A stretch of 64,000 nt of DNA from Syngnathus acus (lineage: Eukaryota > Chordata > Actinopteri > Syngnathiformes > Syngnathidae). Positions 23,503 through 36,500 of this stretch are shown here, in pieces. Under the pieces are notes generated by a model. The model was not told the origin of the DNA. It worked only from the letters and a program-made list of their open reading frames with translations, and did not search any database. Within the stretch, counting starts at the first letter, position 1. Each line of letters starts with the position of its first letter. The translations under genes were made by a program, and so were the position numbers. The stretch covers positions 19,240,008 through 19,304,007 of the forward strand of contig NC_051089.1 of NCBI RefSeq assembly GCF_901709675.1, given 5' to 3'.

Positions 23503-24379
23503 AACACCTGTTAAGGCACCACGGATGTACGTGTTCGGGACGCGTCGAGAAAAGAGTGACGTGATGTACAGGAGACTATGTTCGGATTACTTGAAAAATA
23601 ATAAAAACACCTGTTAAAGGACAAAACATGACTCAGAGCGGCAACACTTACCATAAAAATTAAGTGTACATTTGTCGCAGGAAAAGTTTTAAAAGGGAAG
23701 CTAAAGCTGTTCGTTTTCTCAAAATGAATCAATTTCCACTGAGAATTCTAAGCCGCTAAGCATTAATATTATTATTATTTTTAATTTTGCCAGTTGATGA
23801 ATACAGAAGGCATAAGCATGCAACAAACACTGCAATAATACAGTTTTTCTTTTTTTAAATATTTTTATATCGTGCAAGATATTTGTTTTTTAATTATTCA
23901 TTTATTTATTTTTATCTTACCTGGAATGTTTTTCTCTTAACTGCATAAAAGGACAAAATGCAAAATGTATGCTGAATTTGGAAAAGCAATAATTAAAGTG
24001 TTCTTGAACTGTTCTGCCGAGTATGAGTGTCTGGTTGTGTACACGTGATGCATGATCAAGTTCTGGTTTTGGGTTGGGGGAAGTAAGTTGTAATGCCTAC
24101 CAAAGCTTAGAGTCTTAGACCAAGCATACGCCTTTGTATCTGATGTTCTTTCATGAGTTTTATTCAACATAAATCGGAACCAAGAAAGTCGTTCATTTCA
24201 AAGTCGTAATTTGCATTCCAGTTCACTAGGTGGCGGTAATGTCACAAAAGAACAGCTGCTGTTGAACCCAAATGACAAGTTCTCGTTGAGTACAAACCGG
24301 GAAATTTTTGAAAGTTGGTCGGTGTGGGCGTTGGTCGCTTTCACAAGCGCAACAATCCTATTAGTAAAACATTTCTTTC
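23503..24379 (+). promoter_or_regulatory. shcbp1 upstream region with CTCF-like and CHR-like motifs
   Basis: Mostly unique AT-rich sequence between the long-TIR element and exon 1. CACTAGGTGGCGG at 24224-24236 fits the CTCF core consensus. TTTGAA at 24307-24312 and its reverse complement at 24197-24202 fit the CHR element of G2/M genes; human SHCBP1 is cell-cycle regulated, so such a site is plausible. Short motifs like these occur by chance, and no TATA box or start site could be fixed. Confidence 0.3.
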
Positions 24380-24397
24380 ATGTACTGCAGAATCTCA

Positions 24398-24560
24398 ATG
24401 GCGCAAGAAATATATGACGATCGATCGGCTGGAAGAATTTTGAATGGAAGTCAGAAGAAAAACACCGTCGTTGGAGACTCGACTGTCAGAGATGAAGTCT
24501 GTGAAGAAAGTAACCCAGCGAGTCCTGAACCTGAAGGCAATATGCAGCATATAACTCAAG
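24398..24560 (+). CDS. shcbp1: shcbp1 coding exon 1
   Basis: Encodes residues 1-54 plus one base, beginning [15 protein letters not shown]. The donor is AAG|gtccgt at 24561. An in-frame upstream ATG lies at 24380, but the sequence ttctttcatgtactgcag just before 24391 looks like a splice acceptor, so a 5' untranslated exon may precede this one. I chose the ATG at 24398 because it follows that acceptor and has G at +4. This exon is poorly conserved in the family, so its limits are less certain than those of later exons. Confidence 0.75.
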
Positions 24561-27500
24561 GTCCGTGCTACATCTTAAGCTTCATTTTATTTGGTAACCT
24601 GCTATGATGCTATTATTAGGGTGACCAGACGTCCTCTTTTTCCAGGACGTCCTACTTTTGAGCCCTAAAACTTATGTCCGGGGGGGATTTCAAAACTGTC
24701 CGGGATTTTGTTGGACTACCTCAAACATAATACATGGACAGTACATTATCAATAGAATTGCCACTCCGTTCGATTTCACTCCATTCCAGCTTTATCTGTA
24801 TCGTTCGCAAAAAAGTCCTCAAATCTAGTCACTTTGCTACGAAGTAAGGTGGGCTGTCCAGTGTTCACCGAGTGTTTACAAGCAATGCCGAAACGAAAAT
24901 GCACGTTCACGGAGGAGTTGAATAAAAAAATTCCAGTGCTTTCGCCAGGGGCGTGATCATTATGAAGCTGAGTGCTTGACGTGCAAGGCTGGCACTTACG
25001 TGTCTGAGGCAAACAAAGGTGCCAACGCACCCCGCAAGAGGATGACTGAAGAGGAGCCCTTTTTTCTTCTTCAAATGCTGCACCGATGGACGTATTTCTT
25101 TAGTCTTTTTTTACTTAGTGTACCGCTATAAAACTAGTTAGTGTTAGTGTAAATAGGTTTTTGTTATTGTATATATGTTGTTTTGTGTTATTCGGGCCAA
25201 TAAATGCAATTGCTATACAGCAAACATGTCAAACGTCCGGCCCGCGGGCAACCGCAGCTTCGGTCTAATAATGTATTATTAATGGCCCGCCTGCACTGTC
25301 AAACTGAATAAAAAAAAAATAAAAAATCATGAAACTTGAAACTGTAATTCCTCCTATTACCAAAAGGTGGCAGCACCACCCCTCTCCGCTCATTTCTGCC
25401 ATGGCGACTGCAAAAAAAAAAACGAGGAAAGCTGGATGATGGCAGTGTAGAAGGTCTTCAGAAGCTCTCGCGGCAGGTTGAACTTCTTGAGCTGTCTCAG
25501 GAAGTACAGCCTCTGCTGGGCCTTCTTTCGGACAGAGTCTATGTGGCCTGTCCATTTCAGGTCCCGAGAGATTGTGGTTCCCAGGAACTTGAAGGTGTCC
25601 GTGGAGAGAATAGTATTACTGCGGATAGTGAGGGGCAAAAGTGGTGAAGGGTCTCGCCAAAAGTCCACTGTCATCTCCACGGTCTTGAGCGGGTTCAGCT
25701 CCAGGTCCTGCCTTGACTCCACTGTCCACTTCCTCACAGTCCTCACCACAGGCTTAGAAGTTTTTAGTTTCTGCCTGTAGGCCGGGACCAGATGAACTAG
25801 ACAGTGGTCCGAGAGTCCTAAAGCTGCACGAGCCGCAGAGTGGTATGCATCCTTAATCACGGTGTAGCAGTGGTCCAGAGACAGTTGCCTTGTTTAAGGA
25901 TTTCAACCTAAAGAGACACCATCAGACTAAACATGCTAACACATACGACAAGCTAACAGGGAGTGACCGCGCTGATAAAGGGAAGCAGCTCCAAGCTGAA
26001 CTGGCATCACAACAGCGATTCATCACGTGGGGCTGTGAGTCAAAAGTAGATCAAAAGTAAAAATTACTTAATATTAAATATTACGAAGTGGCCATGTTAT
26101 TACTGTTGATGTTATGAACCTGTAGACGTGACACAAACGATTACTTTCTGAAAAATATTGTAAATGACAAGAGCAAAATTAACTTGTTTTAATAATAACA
26201 GACAACTTTGCATTACTTATAACTCCTGTTTAAAATGTTCATGAGGCAAAAATAATTTTAAACTCTTGTAAATTTAAGGTATTTCATACATTTTATTCAA
26301 TGTTATCTGACTCTTCAGATATGAATGGAAGGCAGAATTTGTGTTTTTAGAGTTGTTCACATCTGCCTGAGTGGCTTATATTTGGTTATTTTGTCACTTA
26401 AAAAATAAAGACAATTGGGACAATGAAATTTGTTTCATAAGAGTGTGTATTTGCATGAAATTTCTGTAGTTAAAAAATGTCAGAAAAAACGATTGGCCCC
26501 CGGGCGCCTTCACTTTATCAAATCTGGCCCTCCTTGCAAAAAGTTTGGACACCCCTGGTGTAATGGAACAGAGTGGCAATTCTCTTGACAATGTACTGTA
26601 CGTGTATTAGGTTTGAGGCAGTCCAACAGAATCCCAGACGATTTTGAAATTCCACCCGGACATTTTCTTAGGGCTCAAAAGAAGGTCATGTCTGGGGAAA
26701 AAGAGGACGTCTGGTCACCCTATTATAGATACATAGACCGATAGATCGCTAGAGAGACCGAGAGCGACTGTATTCCATTCTATTTTAAATGCGACAGCTC
26801 TATTCCAAAATGAAGGGAAAGCTAACGATGATGCAAGTGATGATGGGGATGAAAATGAGGATGATGACGACGATGACAGTGGCACAGACAACTTCAACGC
26901 TAAGACAGGAACCCAGCTTCAGAGATCTGAGCACAATGGAGGAATCAACTCAAGTTTACCAGACACATTCAAAACAGACCATCTCCTGTTTTATGAAAGG
27001 TTCAAAGCCTACCAGGACTTCATACTAGGTAAGAATGTGAACAGTTATTTTAGTTACAAGCTCATTGTGACGTCAGCCACTAGCAGATCTTGCAGTCGTG
27101 CGTGCGTGTGCTATGGTAAAATTTTGGGGACAACCAAAGTGGTTTTCAAAACTGGTGTAAAGCAACGTAGAAAGCTGTTGCCTCATTGGTAGCGATGTCA
27201 AAAAGCTTCATGTGGTATATAATAAGATATTTCATCAAAGTCTTCCTGTTTCAGCTCCATATATCCCCATTAAACTTAATCACATTTAGTAGACCTACAA
27301 GTAGTAACGGGAAAGCAAAGTGTCGAATTTGCTTCATGTACCAGTTATTGTGTGTTTTTTTTTTTTTTTTTTTACACATCTTGATTGGGCTGAAAGCACA
27401 CCGTTGCTTCTTAAATCCATTTATTATTCTTGAATCCATTTATCAAAAAAACCCCACAACCGATTAATGAAGCAAACCTATAGTCATTTTCCCATCTGAT

Positions 27501-30500
27501 TAATGAAGCAAATCTATAGCGTAATTTTCCCATCACTACCTACATGGCAAATAAGTGCTGTGTGTACTACTGAGCATTAACGTGTTTCATGGCGCATATA
27601 ATGTGTGTTTTTGTTGTCTCTAAGTAAAGTAAGTATTCAGTTAGTTTAGAGAAAAGGGGGCTGCATTTGTTTGCATTATTTTTGGTCCTCAGCTTTTAAT
27701 AATCTTTAAGTTATCAATGTTATTATTCATTCAGTGGCTGAGAAAATAATTTTATAAATATATTTTATAATATCAAATAAAGTACAGTGGAGCCTTGGTT
27801 TTCGAACGTCCCGGTTCTCGAACAAATCGGTATTCGAACAAAAAATGTTAGATTTTTTTGCTTCGGATGTCGGACGAAATTCGGTTGTCGAAAAGATGAG
27901 CCGAGAGGACCCGTATGCCAACTGATTCCGTTCGTTATTACATTCTCGTTACTCTAAGGATTGCATCAACTCTAATCATGCCTCCAAAGGAAGCAAGTGG
28001 GAGCAGTAAAGCCATCCTAAAACACAAAGACGCTCCTAAAGCAATGCGACAGTGAGCGCCCAGCGCGCTGCGGTTGCGCGATCGGACTAAATTAAGCTCC
28101 CTGCGCACTGAGGTCCACTTAAATTTTGCAAAGTCCATTAGGACTTGAAGTCACATCATAAATGGGCCGGGAGCCAATGTAAGTTGGCTAATATTGGGGT
28201 AATGTGATCAAATTTTCTTGTCCGTGAGAGCAGCCTTGCAGCAGCATTTTGTACTAACTGTAGACTTTTGATACTAGACTTAGGAAGACCAGAGAATAAT
28301 GCGTTACAGTAGTCCAGGCGGGACGTAATAAACGCATGAATAATAGTAGAATAATAGTAATAATAATAACAATCAATGCATGGCTTAGCGCCTTCATATC
28401 TCGTCGACCTAGTTGTTCTTTACGTTCCGTCTCATAACCTCCACTCGCAAAACGCTAGTCTTTTAGTGACTCCGAGGGCCAAAAAAAGGTCTGCTGGGTC
28501 TAGAGCATTTTCTATTCAGGCTCCAGAGCTTTGGAATGCCCTACCAATCGATATTAGAACTGTTACCTTAGTAGAAACATTTAAGACACGTTTAAAGACA
28601 CATTTCTATGATATGGCCTTTAACTAACCTGTAGTGGCCGATTCCGGTGACGTTTTTTGTATTTGGATAAACGAAGGTTAAAAAAATAAAATTAAGGGAA
28701 TTATATACTGTGGTTTTGGCAAGTTGCTTTTAAAATGCAGTTAATTGATTCCATTGCTTTAAAAGGTGTGGTTTGTTTACCAGTATTTTATAGTGTAATT
28801 TCCCAATTTTAGCTTCAATATTTGAGAGGCAATCATTTTATTTTAATGTACTTTGTTTGGTTGTTTAGGTCTTCTGATTAATGCAAGTTATTTATGTATT
28901 TTAGGTTCAACTTCCTGACTGTTGAAACAAAAAAAAATGCAAGAAAATTAAGACGGAAAACATTATTTCAATATTTTACTATTTATTCAGCACAACAAAC
29001 AAAAACGTTAACCTCACAGTCAGTTCCTAACTAAATTGTTGTGAAAAGAGAGATAAATATTAACTACGGAATTCACTCTTGTGAGATAGGTGTTTTTAAG
29101 GCACCAAACATGTTGCATTGTATTGTTGTACTTTATTGTGGCATATTGTTGCCAGGGAAAATAAATCTTGGGTATGCTGCCATAAAATAACTAAATTACA
29201 CATTTTTGCTTTTCTGTACATGTCAATTTAGCCTTCTTTGTTTCCTTTTTAATGGTTAGGTGACTGCAAGCCTTCAGAAGTCAAATCCTTTACTGCTGAC
29301 TACTTGAAAAAAGTGGTACAGTCATTCGGTTGGCAAGCTCTGTGGTCTGCGGAGTTGTTTGACGTTCTTGTAGAGGTGAGACATTCCATGTGGTTTTCTA
29401 TTATTATCAAGTGAAAATGAACATTCCATTTGAGCAATATTTAAATAATAGAAACCACGACAATAGTAATGACATGAAATGTTCTATGAGGCAGGACATT
29501 ACAAAACTAAAACAAGGTGATGCACGCATCATAATGGTTTTCATGGCTCCAGAGCTCATCACGTTTACATTGTCAGTGGCCTAGTGGTAGAGTGTCCGCC
29601 CTGAGACTGGAAGGTTGTGGGTTCAAACCCCGGCCGGGTCATACCAAAGACTATAAAAATGGGACCCATTGCCTCCCTGCTTGGCACTCAGCATTAAGGG
29701 TTGGAATTGGGGGGTTAGATCACCAAATGATTCCCGAGCGCGGCACCGCTGCTGCTCACTGCTCCCCTCTCCCCCAGGGGATGGATTAAAATCACACGGG
29801 GATGGGTTAAATGCAGAGGACAAATTTCACCACACCCAGATGTGTGTGTGATGATCATTGGGACTTTAACTTTAAGATGTACAGTGATCCCTCGTTTATC
29901 ACAGATAATTGGTTCAAAGACCACCCGCGAGAGGTGAAAATCTGCAATGTAGAGTCAATTGTTGTTACGATATCCACACAAGACTTTTATGAATCTTTAT
30001 TGTATTTTCAAACACGATTGTAGTTATAAACACTTTTTTGTATTTTTAACACACCTTTTTTTTAAACATTTTAAACTCTAACTGACTTTCAAAAACATTC
30101 TTATTTATATTTATACTACTAACGTAAGGTCAGATGCCAGATTCGTTAGGTGGTGCCATAACTTTGTTGTAATTGAGATTCCAGAAAGTGAGGACAGAGT
30201 CTTCCCTTGGTTCTTTTCCTGGTGGTCGTGTCAGAAACATAGTGATAGGCAGCTGCTGGCGTTGCTTTTCTTCCTAAGTTAAGATGCATTTATACACGTG
30301 CAGGGCTCCGTCGACTGTATTTCTGAATTGCAACGCACAAATCATCTCTGGGTCCCATTCCTCCACCATCCTCTGAAGATCTTTTGCAGATCGCATTATG
30401 GTTGCCAGGTGTTCGAGTGTTCGACCGACTTCTTCTGGATCATCTTCTTTGCCTTCTGCTTCGTCCTCACTCTCTGACCTTGTTAGCTCAGCCAGATCAT

Positions 30501-33500
30501 CATCCGTTAGCAGTTCTCCTTAGCAATCAAGGCGCCTGCTAACATCATCCTCATTCATTTCAGTAATGCCTACTCTTTTGACTTGCCTTCCTAGCTTTAC
30601 TACACTACTGATAGCGGAATGACGAATTTCCTCAAAGGTACGTATATTCTTTGTAGTCGTGGACCACGTTTGGCCACAATTCCTTGTCTTTATCTCCCTC
30701 AGCATGTTCTCGATGTGCTTGAGACACGTTACTATACTCAACACCTTCCAATACTGCTGCACCGAAAAGTTAATTTCAGTGTCTATGGATTCAACCAGGT
30801 CTTGCATGGTGTGCTTGGTGTACAGTGCCTTAAACGCACAAATAACGCCCTGGTCCGTTGGTTGGATGAGGGATGTGGTTCTTGGAGGCAATAATTCAAT
30901 GCACACCTTGGGCACTCAGGCCTCCAACGTTGTCCATCAGTAGTAGCACATTAAAATGTAGCCCCTTTTCAACGAGGTAAACCCTGACTTTGGAGATGAA
31001 GCACTTATGGAACCAATCTTTTGACAATGACTTCGTTATTCAAGCTTTCGGATAGTGCATCCAATACACTGGGAGAACACTCATGTTTTTGTTCTTGGGG
31101 CTCTTGGAACCTTTGATTTATAAATTAGCGCTGGCTGTACCATATGCCCAGCAGCATTGCCACACATTAGGAGTGTGAAGCGATCCTTGGAGGCCTTTAA
31201 CCCAGGTGCTTTGGCCTTTTCCTTTATGATGAATGTTCTTTATGCCATACTCTTCCACAAAGCCAGTCTCGTCCATGTTCAACACTTGTTCAGGCATATA
31301 GCCCCCTTCTTCAATGATAGACTTAAAAGTCACATTTTTATACAATTCTGCACCAACTTGAAGTTGAGGGTCGTCAGGGTTGGTATCATCATCATCATCT
31401 GCAAGTTGGCTGTACAGTTGCCTGGCCTTTTCACGGATGATGTTCGTATCGAAAAGAATGTTCTTCCTGCAGTATTTTACCCAAAGGGATATGCCCTTGT
31501 TGCCCTTATTGCATGGACTTACTATCCTTGCCTCCCTTAAACCCTTGCCCCCCTTGTAAAAGTAATATTTGCAGCCGAACGTATATTCATCTTGACCTTC
31601 TTAATATAACGCACGGTCGACTCATTAACCATAACGACTGCCAACCTCTGCGTAACTTCTCCCTTCCTTAAGCATGTCAAGAAATTTCACCTTCTCTGCT
31701 ATTGTAAGCATCTTCCTCTTACGCTTGCCGTCTCCAGAAGGCGTAGAAGGTGCAAGACGTTTTTGTGGTATTGTAGCTAAAAATCCCAAAGTTAAAAAAA
31801 AAAAAAAGAAACGAAGTCTGAGGTGTTGCCAATATATATGTACTGTTGACGCCAACAAAGTGGAAATGGATACAGTGCAGGAGGCTGAGATAAAGTGTGG
31901 TTAGAACAGCTCTTACAGCTCTCAGCCAATCAGCTGCAAGGATACAGATCAACATGTTCCCATTGGCCAATAGTGTACTGTAAAGTCATATGGGCAGACA
32001 AAGCCCCACACTCCAAGTGATGCCGCAAAAATGCGCAATGCAATGAATATGTATATCCGCAATATTTGTTTTAAAAAAAAAAAACACGATGCACTGAGGT
32101 GGCAATAGGTGAAGCGCGAAGTGGCGAGGGATCACTGTAATGTGTTCAAAAAGTATAATTGATGCATGAGCTTACCTTGAGAAGCTGTGTTCTTAAAGGG
32201 GACATATGAGGAAATTTTTTTTTCAACAACTTTTAGTGAAGTTGGTCCATGGCCATCTAAATTTAGACCGGCCCGAAAAATCAATAAGTTGCTCGCTGAC
32301 ACTGTCGCCCGGACCTGCACGCCCCAGTGCGAGCCACAGAAATGAAACTCGTCCGAACGGGAACGCGCACATGAGCCAGGGCTCATGATCGGTTGCGAGC
32401 GTGTCTCCCCCGTCCGTCCCTTCCCAGTTCACACGCACACAGTGACACAAATACTTCCTCATTCAAATGTCCGCACATCAAGGACTAAGGCGACGCTAAA
32501 ACCACGGACGACTGGTGAGAGCTGTCTACTTCGTACTAACTACACACTACTACGCATCCGCGCCACCCACTCACAGTGATCGTAAAAGACAAAAAGACTG
32601 GATTATTATTTTGTGATTATGAAGTAATTTGTTGCGTATGAAGTTGAAATAAAAAAGATAAAATGGAGAATGATTTAATTTGGATTAAAAATCTGACATG
32701 ATGCAACCTGGCCTATCTACTGCAGTCAAAACACCAATATCACCCTTCTCATTAATATAACAATAACAATAATAAAACAAACTTAATAATCTAATAAAAA
32801 ATCATTCAACTTTCATAAAATTGTTCATTTGTATTTAATTTATTATTATTTTAATCTTTAACTTTTCTGTTAGTGGAATTAGCAATAGATTCTCATTTCC
32901 AATATCACTCTATCTGCAGACAGCAAAGGATACAGTTGCATAGTATTTACAATGGTAATGGTCCGAGGAATGTCGGTGCGAATGGTCGGCCCCTTTACAA
33001 TTTCCATCCATCCATCCATCCATCCATCCATCCATCCATCCATCCATCCATCCATCCATCCATCCATCCATCCATCCATCCATCCATCCATCCATCCATC
33101 TTCTTCCGCTTATCCGGGGTCGGGTTGCGGGGGCAGCAGCTTCAGGAGGGACTCCCAGACTTCCCTCTCCCCAGCCACTTCATCCAGCTCCTCCCGGGGG
33201 ATCCCAAGGCGTTCCCAGGCCAGCCGAGAGACATAGTCTCTCCAGCGCGTCCTGGGTCGTCCCCGGGGTCTCCTACCGGTGGGACGTGCCCGGAACACCT
33301 CCCCAGGGAGGCGTCCAGGAGGCATCCTGATGAGATGCCCGAGCCACCTCATCTGGCTACTCTCAACGTGGAGGAGTACCAACTCTACTCAGAGTCTCTC
33401 CCGGATGACCGAACTTCTCACCCTATCTCTCAGGGAGAGCCCGGACATCCTGCGGAGAAAACTCATTTCGGCCGCTTGTATCCGGGATCTCGTTCTTTCG

Positions 33501-36500
33501 GTCACGACCCATAGCTCGTGACCATAGGTGAGGGTAGGAGCGTAAATCGACCGGAAAATTGAGAGCTTTGCCTTTTGGCTCAGCTCTCTCTTTACCACAA
33601 CGGACCGGTACAGAGTCCGCATTACTGCCGACGCTGCACCGATCCGCCTGTCGATCTCGCGCTCCATCCTCCCCTCACTCGTGAACAAGACCCCAAGATA
33701 CTTAAACTCCTCCACTTGGTGCAGGATCTCATCCCCGATCCAGAGAGGGCATTCCACCCTTTTCCGATCGAGGACCATGGACTCGGATTTGGAGGTGCTG
33801 ACCCTCATCCCGACCGCTTCACACTCTGCTGCGAGCCGCTCCAGTGAGAGCTGGAGATCACGGCCTGAAGAAGCCAACAGCACCACGTCGTCTGCAAAAA
33901 GCAGAGACGCGATGCTGAGGTCCCCAAACCGGACACCCTCAACGCCTCGGCTGCGCCTAGAAATTCTGTCCATAAAAATTATGAACAGAATCGGTGACAA
34001 AGGGCAGCCTTGGCGGAGTCCAACCCTCACTGGGAACGAATCCGACTTACTGCCGGAAATGCGGACCAAACTCTGGCATCGGTGATACAGGGACCGAACC
34101 GCCCTTATCAGTTAGCTCGGTACCCCGTACTCCCAAAGCAACCCCCACAGAACCTCCCGAGGGACACGGTCGAACGCCTTCTCCAAGTCCACAAAACACA
34201 TGTGGACTGGTTGGGCGAACTCCCATGCACCCTCGAGGATCCTGCTGAGGGTGAAGAGCTGGTCCACTGTTCCACGGCCAGGACGAAAACCACACTGTTC
34301 CTCCTGAATCCGAGGTTCGACCTCCCGACGGACCCTCCTCTCCAGCACCCCTGAATAGACCTTACCAGGGAGGCTGAGGAGTGTAATTCCCCTGTAATTG
34401 GAACACACCCTCCGGTCCCCCTTCTTAAAGAGGGGAACCACCACCCCTGTCTGCCAATCCAGAGGCACGGTCCCCGATGTCCACGCAATGTTGTAGAGAC
34501 GTGTCAGCCATGACCGCCCCACAACATCCAGAGCCCTTAAGAAATCTGGGCGGATCTCATCGGGGCCTTGCCACCGAGGAGTTTTTTAACTACCTCAGTG
34601 ACTTCGACCCCAGAGATTGGAGAGTCCGCCTCAGAGTCCCCAGGCCCTGCTTCCACAATGGAAGGCGTGTAGGTGGAATTGAGGAGGTCTTCGAAATATT
34701 CTCCCCACCGACACACGACGTCCCGAGTCGAGGTCAGCAGCACGCCATCCCCACTGTAAACAGTGTTGACGTTGCACTGCTTCCCCCTCCTGAGACGCCG
34801 GATGGTGGACCAGAATTTCCTCGAAGCCGCCCGGAAGTCATTCTCCATGGCCTCGCCAAACTCCTCCCACGCCCGGGTTTTTGCCTCAGCAACCGTCGAA
34901 GCCGCGTTCCGCTTGGCCACCCGGTACCTGTCAGCTGCCTCCGGAGTCCCGCAGGCCAAAACGGCCCGATAGAACTCCTTCTTCAGCTTGACGGCATCCC
35001 TTACCGCCGGTGTCCACCAGCGGGTTCGGGGATTTCCGCCACGACAGGCACCAATGACCTTACGGCCACAGCTCCGGTCGGCCGCCTCAACAATGGAGGC
35101 GCGGAACAAGGTCCACTCGGGCTCAATGTCCCCCGCCTCCCCCGGGACGTGGGAAAAGCTCTGCCGGAGGTGGGAGTTGAAGCTCTTCCTGACAGGGGAT
35201 TCTGCCAGACGTTCCCAGCAGACCCTCACAGAGTGTTTGGGTCTGCCAGGTCGGACCGGCATCTTCCCCCACCATCGGAGCCAACCCACCACCAGGTGGT
35301 GATCAGTTGACAGCTCCGCCCCTCTCTTCGCCCGAGTGTCCAAAACATGCGGCCGCAAATCCGATGACACGACTACAAAGTCGATCATCGAACTGCGGCC
35401 TAGGGTGTCCTGGTGCCAAGTGCACACATGGACACCCTTATGCTTGAACATGGTGTTCATTATAGAAAATCCGTGTCGAGCACAGAAGTCCAATAATAGA
35501 ACACCGCTCGGGTTCAGATCGGGGGGGCCGTTCCTCCCAATCACGCCCAATCACTGTCATTGCCCACGTGAGCATTGAAGTCACCCAGTAGAACGATGGA
35601 GTCCCCAGAAGGAGCGCTCTCCAGCACTTCCTCCAGGGACTCCAAGAAGGGTGGGTACTCTGCGCTGCCGTTTGGTGCATAGACACAAACAACAGTCAGG
35701 ACCCGTCCCCCCACCCGAAGGTGGAGGGAGGCTACCCTCTCGTTCACCGGGGTGAACCCCAATGTACAGGCGCCCAGCCGGGGGGCAATAAGTATACCCA
35801 CACCTGCTCGACGCCTCTCACCGTGGGCAACTCCAGAGTGGAAGAGAGTCCAGCCCCTCTCGAGAGGGCTTGTACGGGAACCCAAACTGTGCGTGGAGGC
35901 AAGTCCGACTATATCTAGTCGGAACTTTTCTGCTGAGCACACCAGCTCGGGCTCCTTTCCAGCCAGAGAGGTGACATTCCATGTCCCAAGAGCCAGCTTC
36001 TGCAGCCGGGGATCAGACCGCCAAGGTCCCTGCCTTTGGCCGCCGCCCAGCTCACACTGCACCCGACCCCTTTGGCCCCTCCCACAGGTGGTGAGCCCAT
36101 GGGAAGGGGGACCCACGTATACTTTTCGGGCTGTGCCCGGCCGGGCCCCATGGGCGAAGGCCCGGCCACCAGACGCTCGCCTTTGAGCCCCGCCTCCAGG
36201 CCTGGCTCCAGAGGGGGGCCCCGGTGACCCGCGTCCGGGCGAGGGAAAACGAGATCCATTTGTTTTTATCATCATAAGGGGCTAATGTGAGCCGTGCTTT
36301 GTCTGGCCCCTCACCTAGGACCCGTTTGCCATGGGTGACCCTACCAGGGGCATGAAGCCCCAGACAACATGGCTCCTAGGATCATAGGGGAACGCAAATC
36401 CCTCCACCACGATAAGGTGACGACTCACGGAGGGACCTTTACAATTTCATCTAACCAAATCCGGCCCGCTTTGCAAGTTTGGACACTCCTGATCTACACC

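Larger units (their letters stand above)
24617..26722. mobile_element. hAT-type transposon relic in shcbp1 intron 1
   Basis: Terminal inverted repeats TAGGGTGACCAGACGTCC and GGACGTCTGGTCACCCTA close the element. Near 24890 the plus strand reads [15 protein letters not shown] and then [18 protein letters not shown], a zinc-finger-like transposase start. The target duplication is not clean (TATTAT on both sides if the ends are trimmed). It contains a second hAT at 25218-26557. Confidence 0.78.
33005..36435 (-). mobile_element. near-complete Rex3/RTE-type LINE with 13-bp target duplication
   Basis: CCTTTACAATTTC occurs at 32992-33004 and 36436-36448. The element starts (minus strand) GTCCCTCCGTGAGTCGTCAC with cgtggtggagg and ends GGATAAGCGGAAGAAG plus a TGGA tail of about 95 bp. 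Length is about 3.4 kb, normal for a full-length RTE-type LINE. A fragment of the same family is at 19322-20165. Confidence 0.92.

Noticed and set aside
29576-29660. tRNA gene
   Set aside because: The tRNA-like head with A/B boxes is part of a 300-bp SINE repeated four times; the cloverleaf is degenerate.
32873-33514. 213-codon open frame with HPSIHPSI repeats
   Set aside because: It is the CCAT microsatellite tail of the Rex3/RTE LINE read in frame, followed by the antisense of that LINE; no evidence of a protein.
34477-35310. 277-codon open frame on the + strand
   Set aside because: Antisense of the Rex3/RTE endonuclease-RT region.
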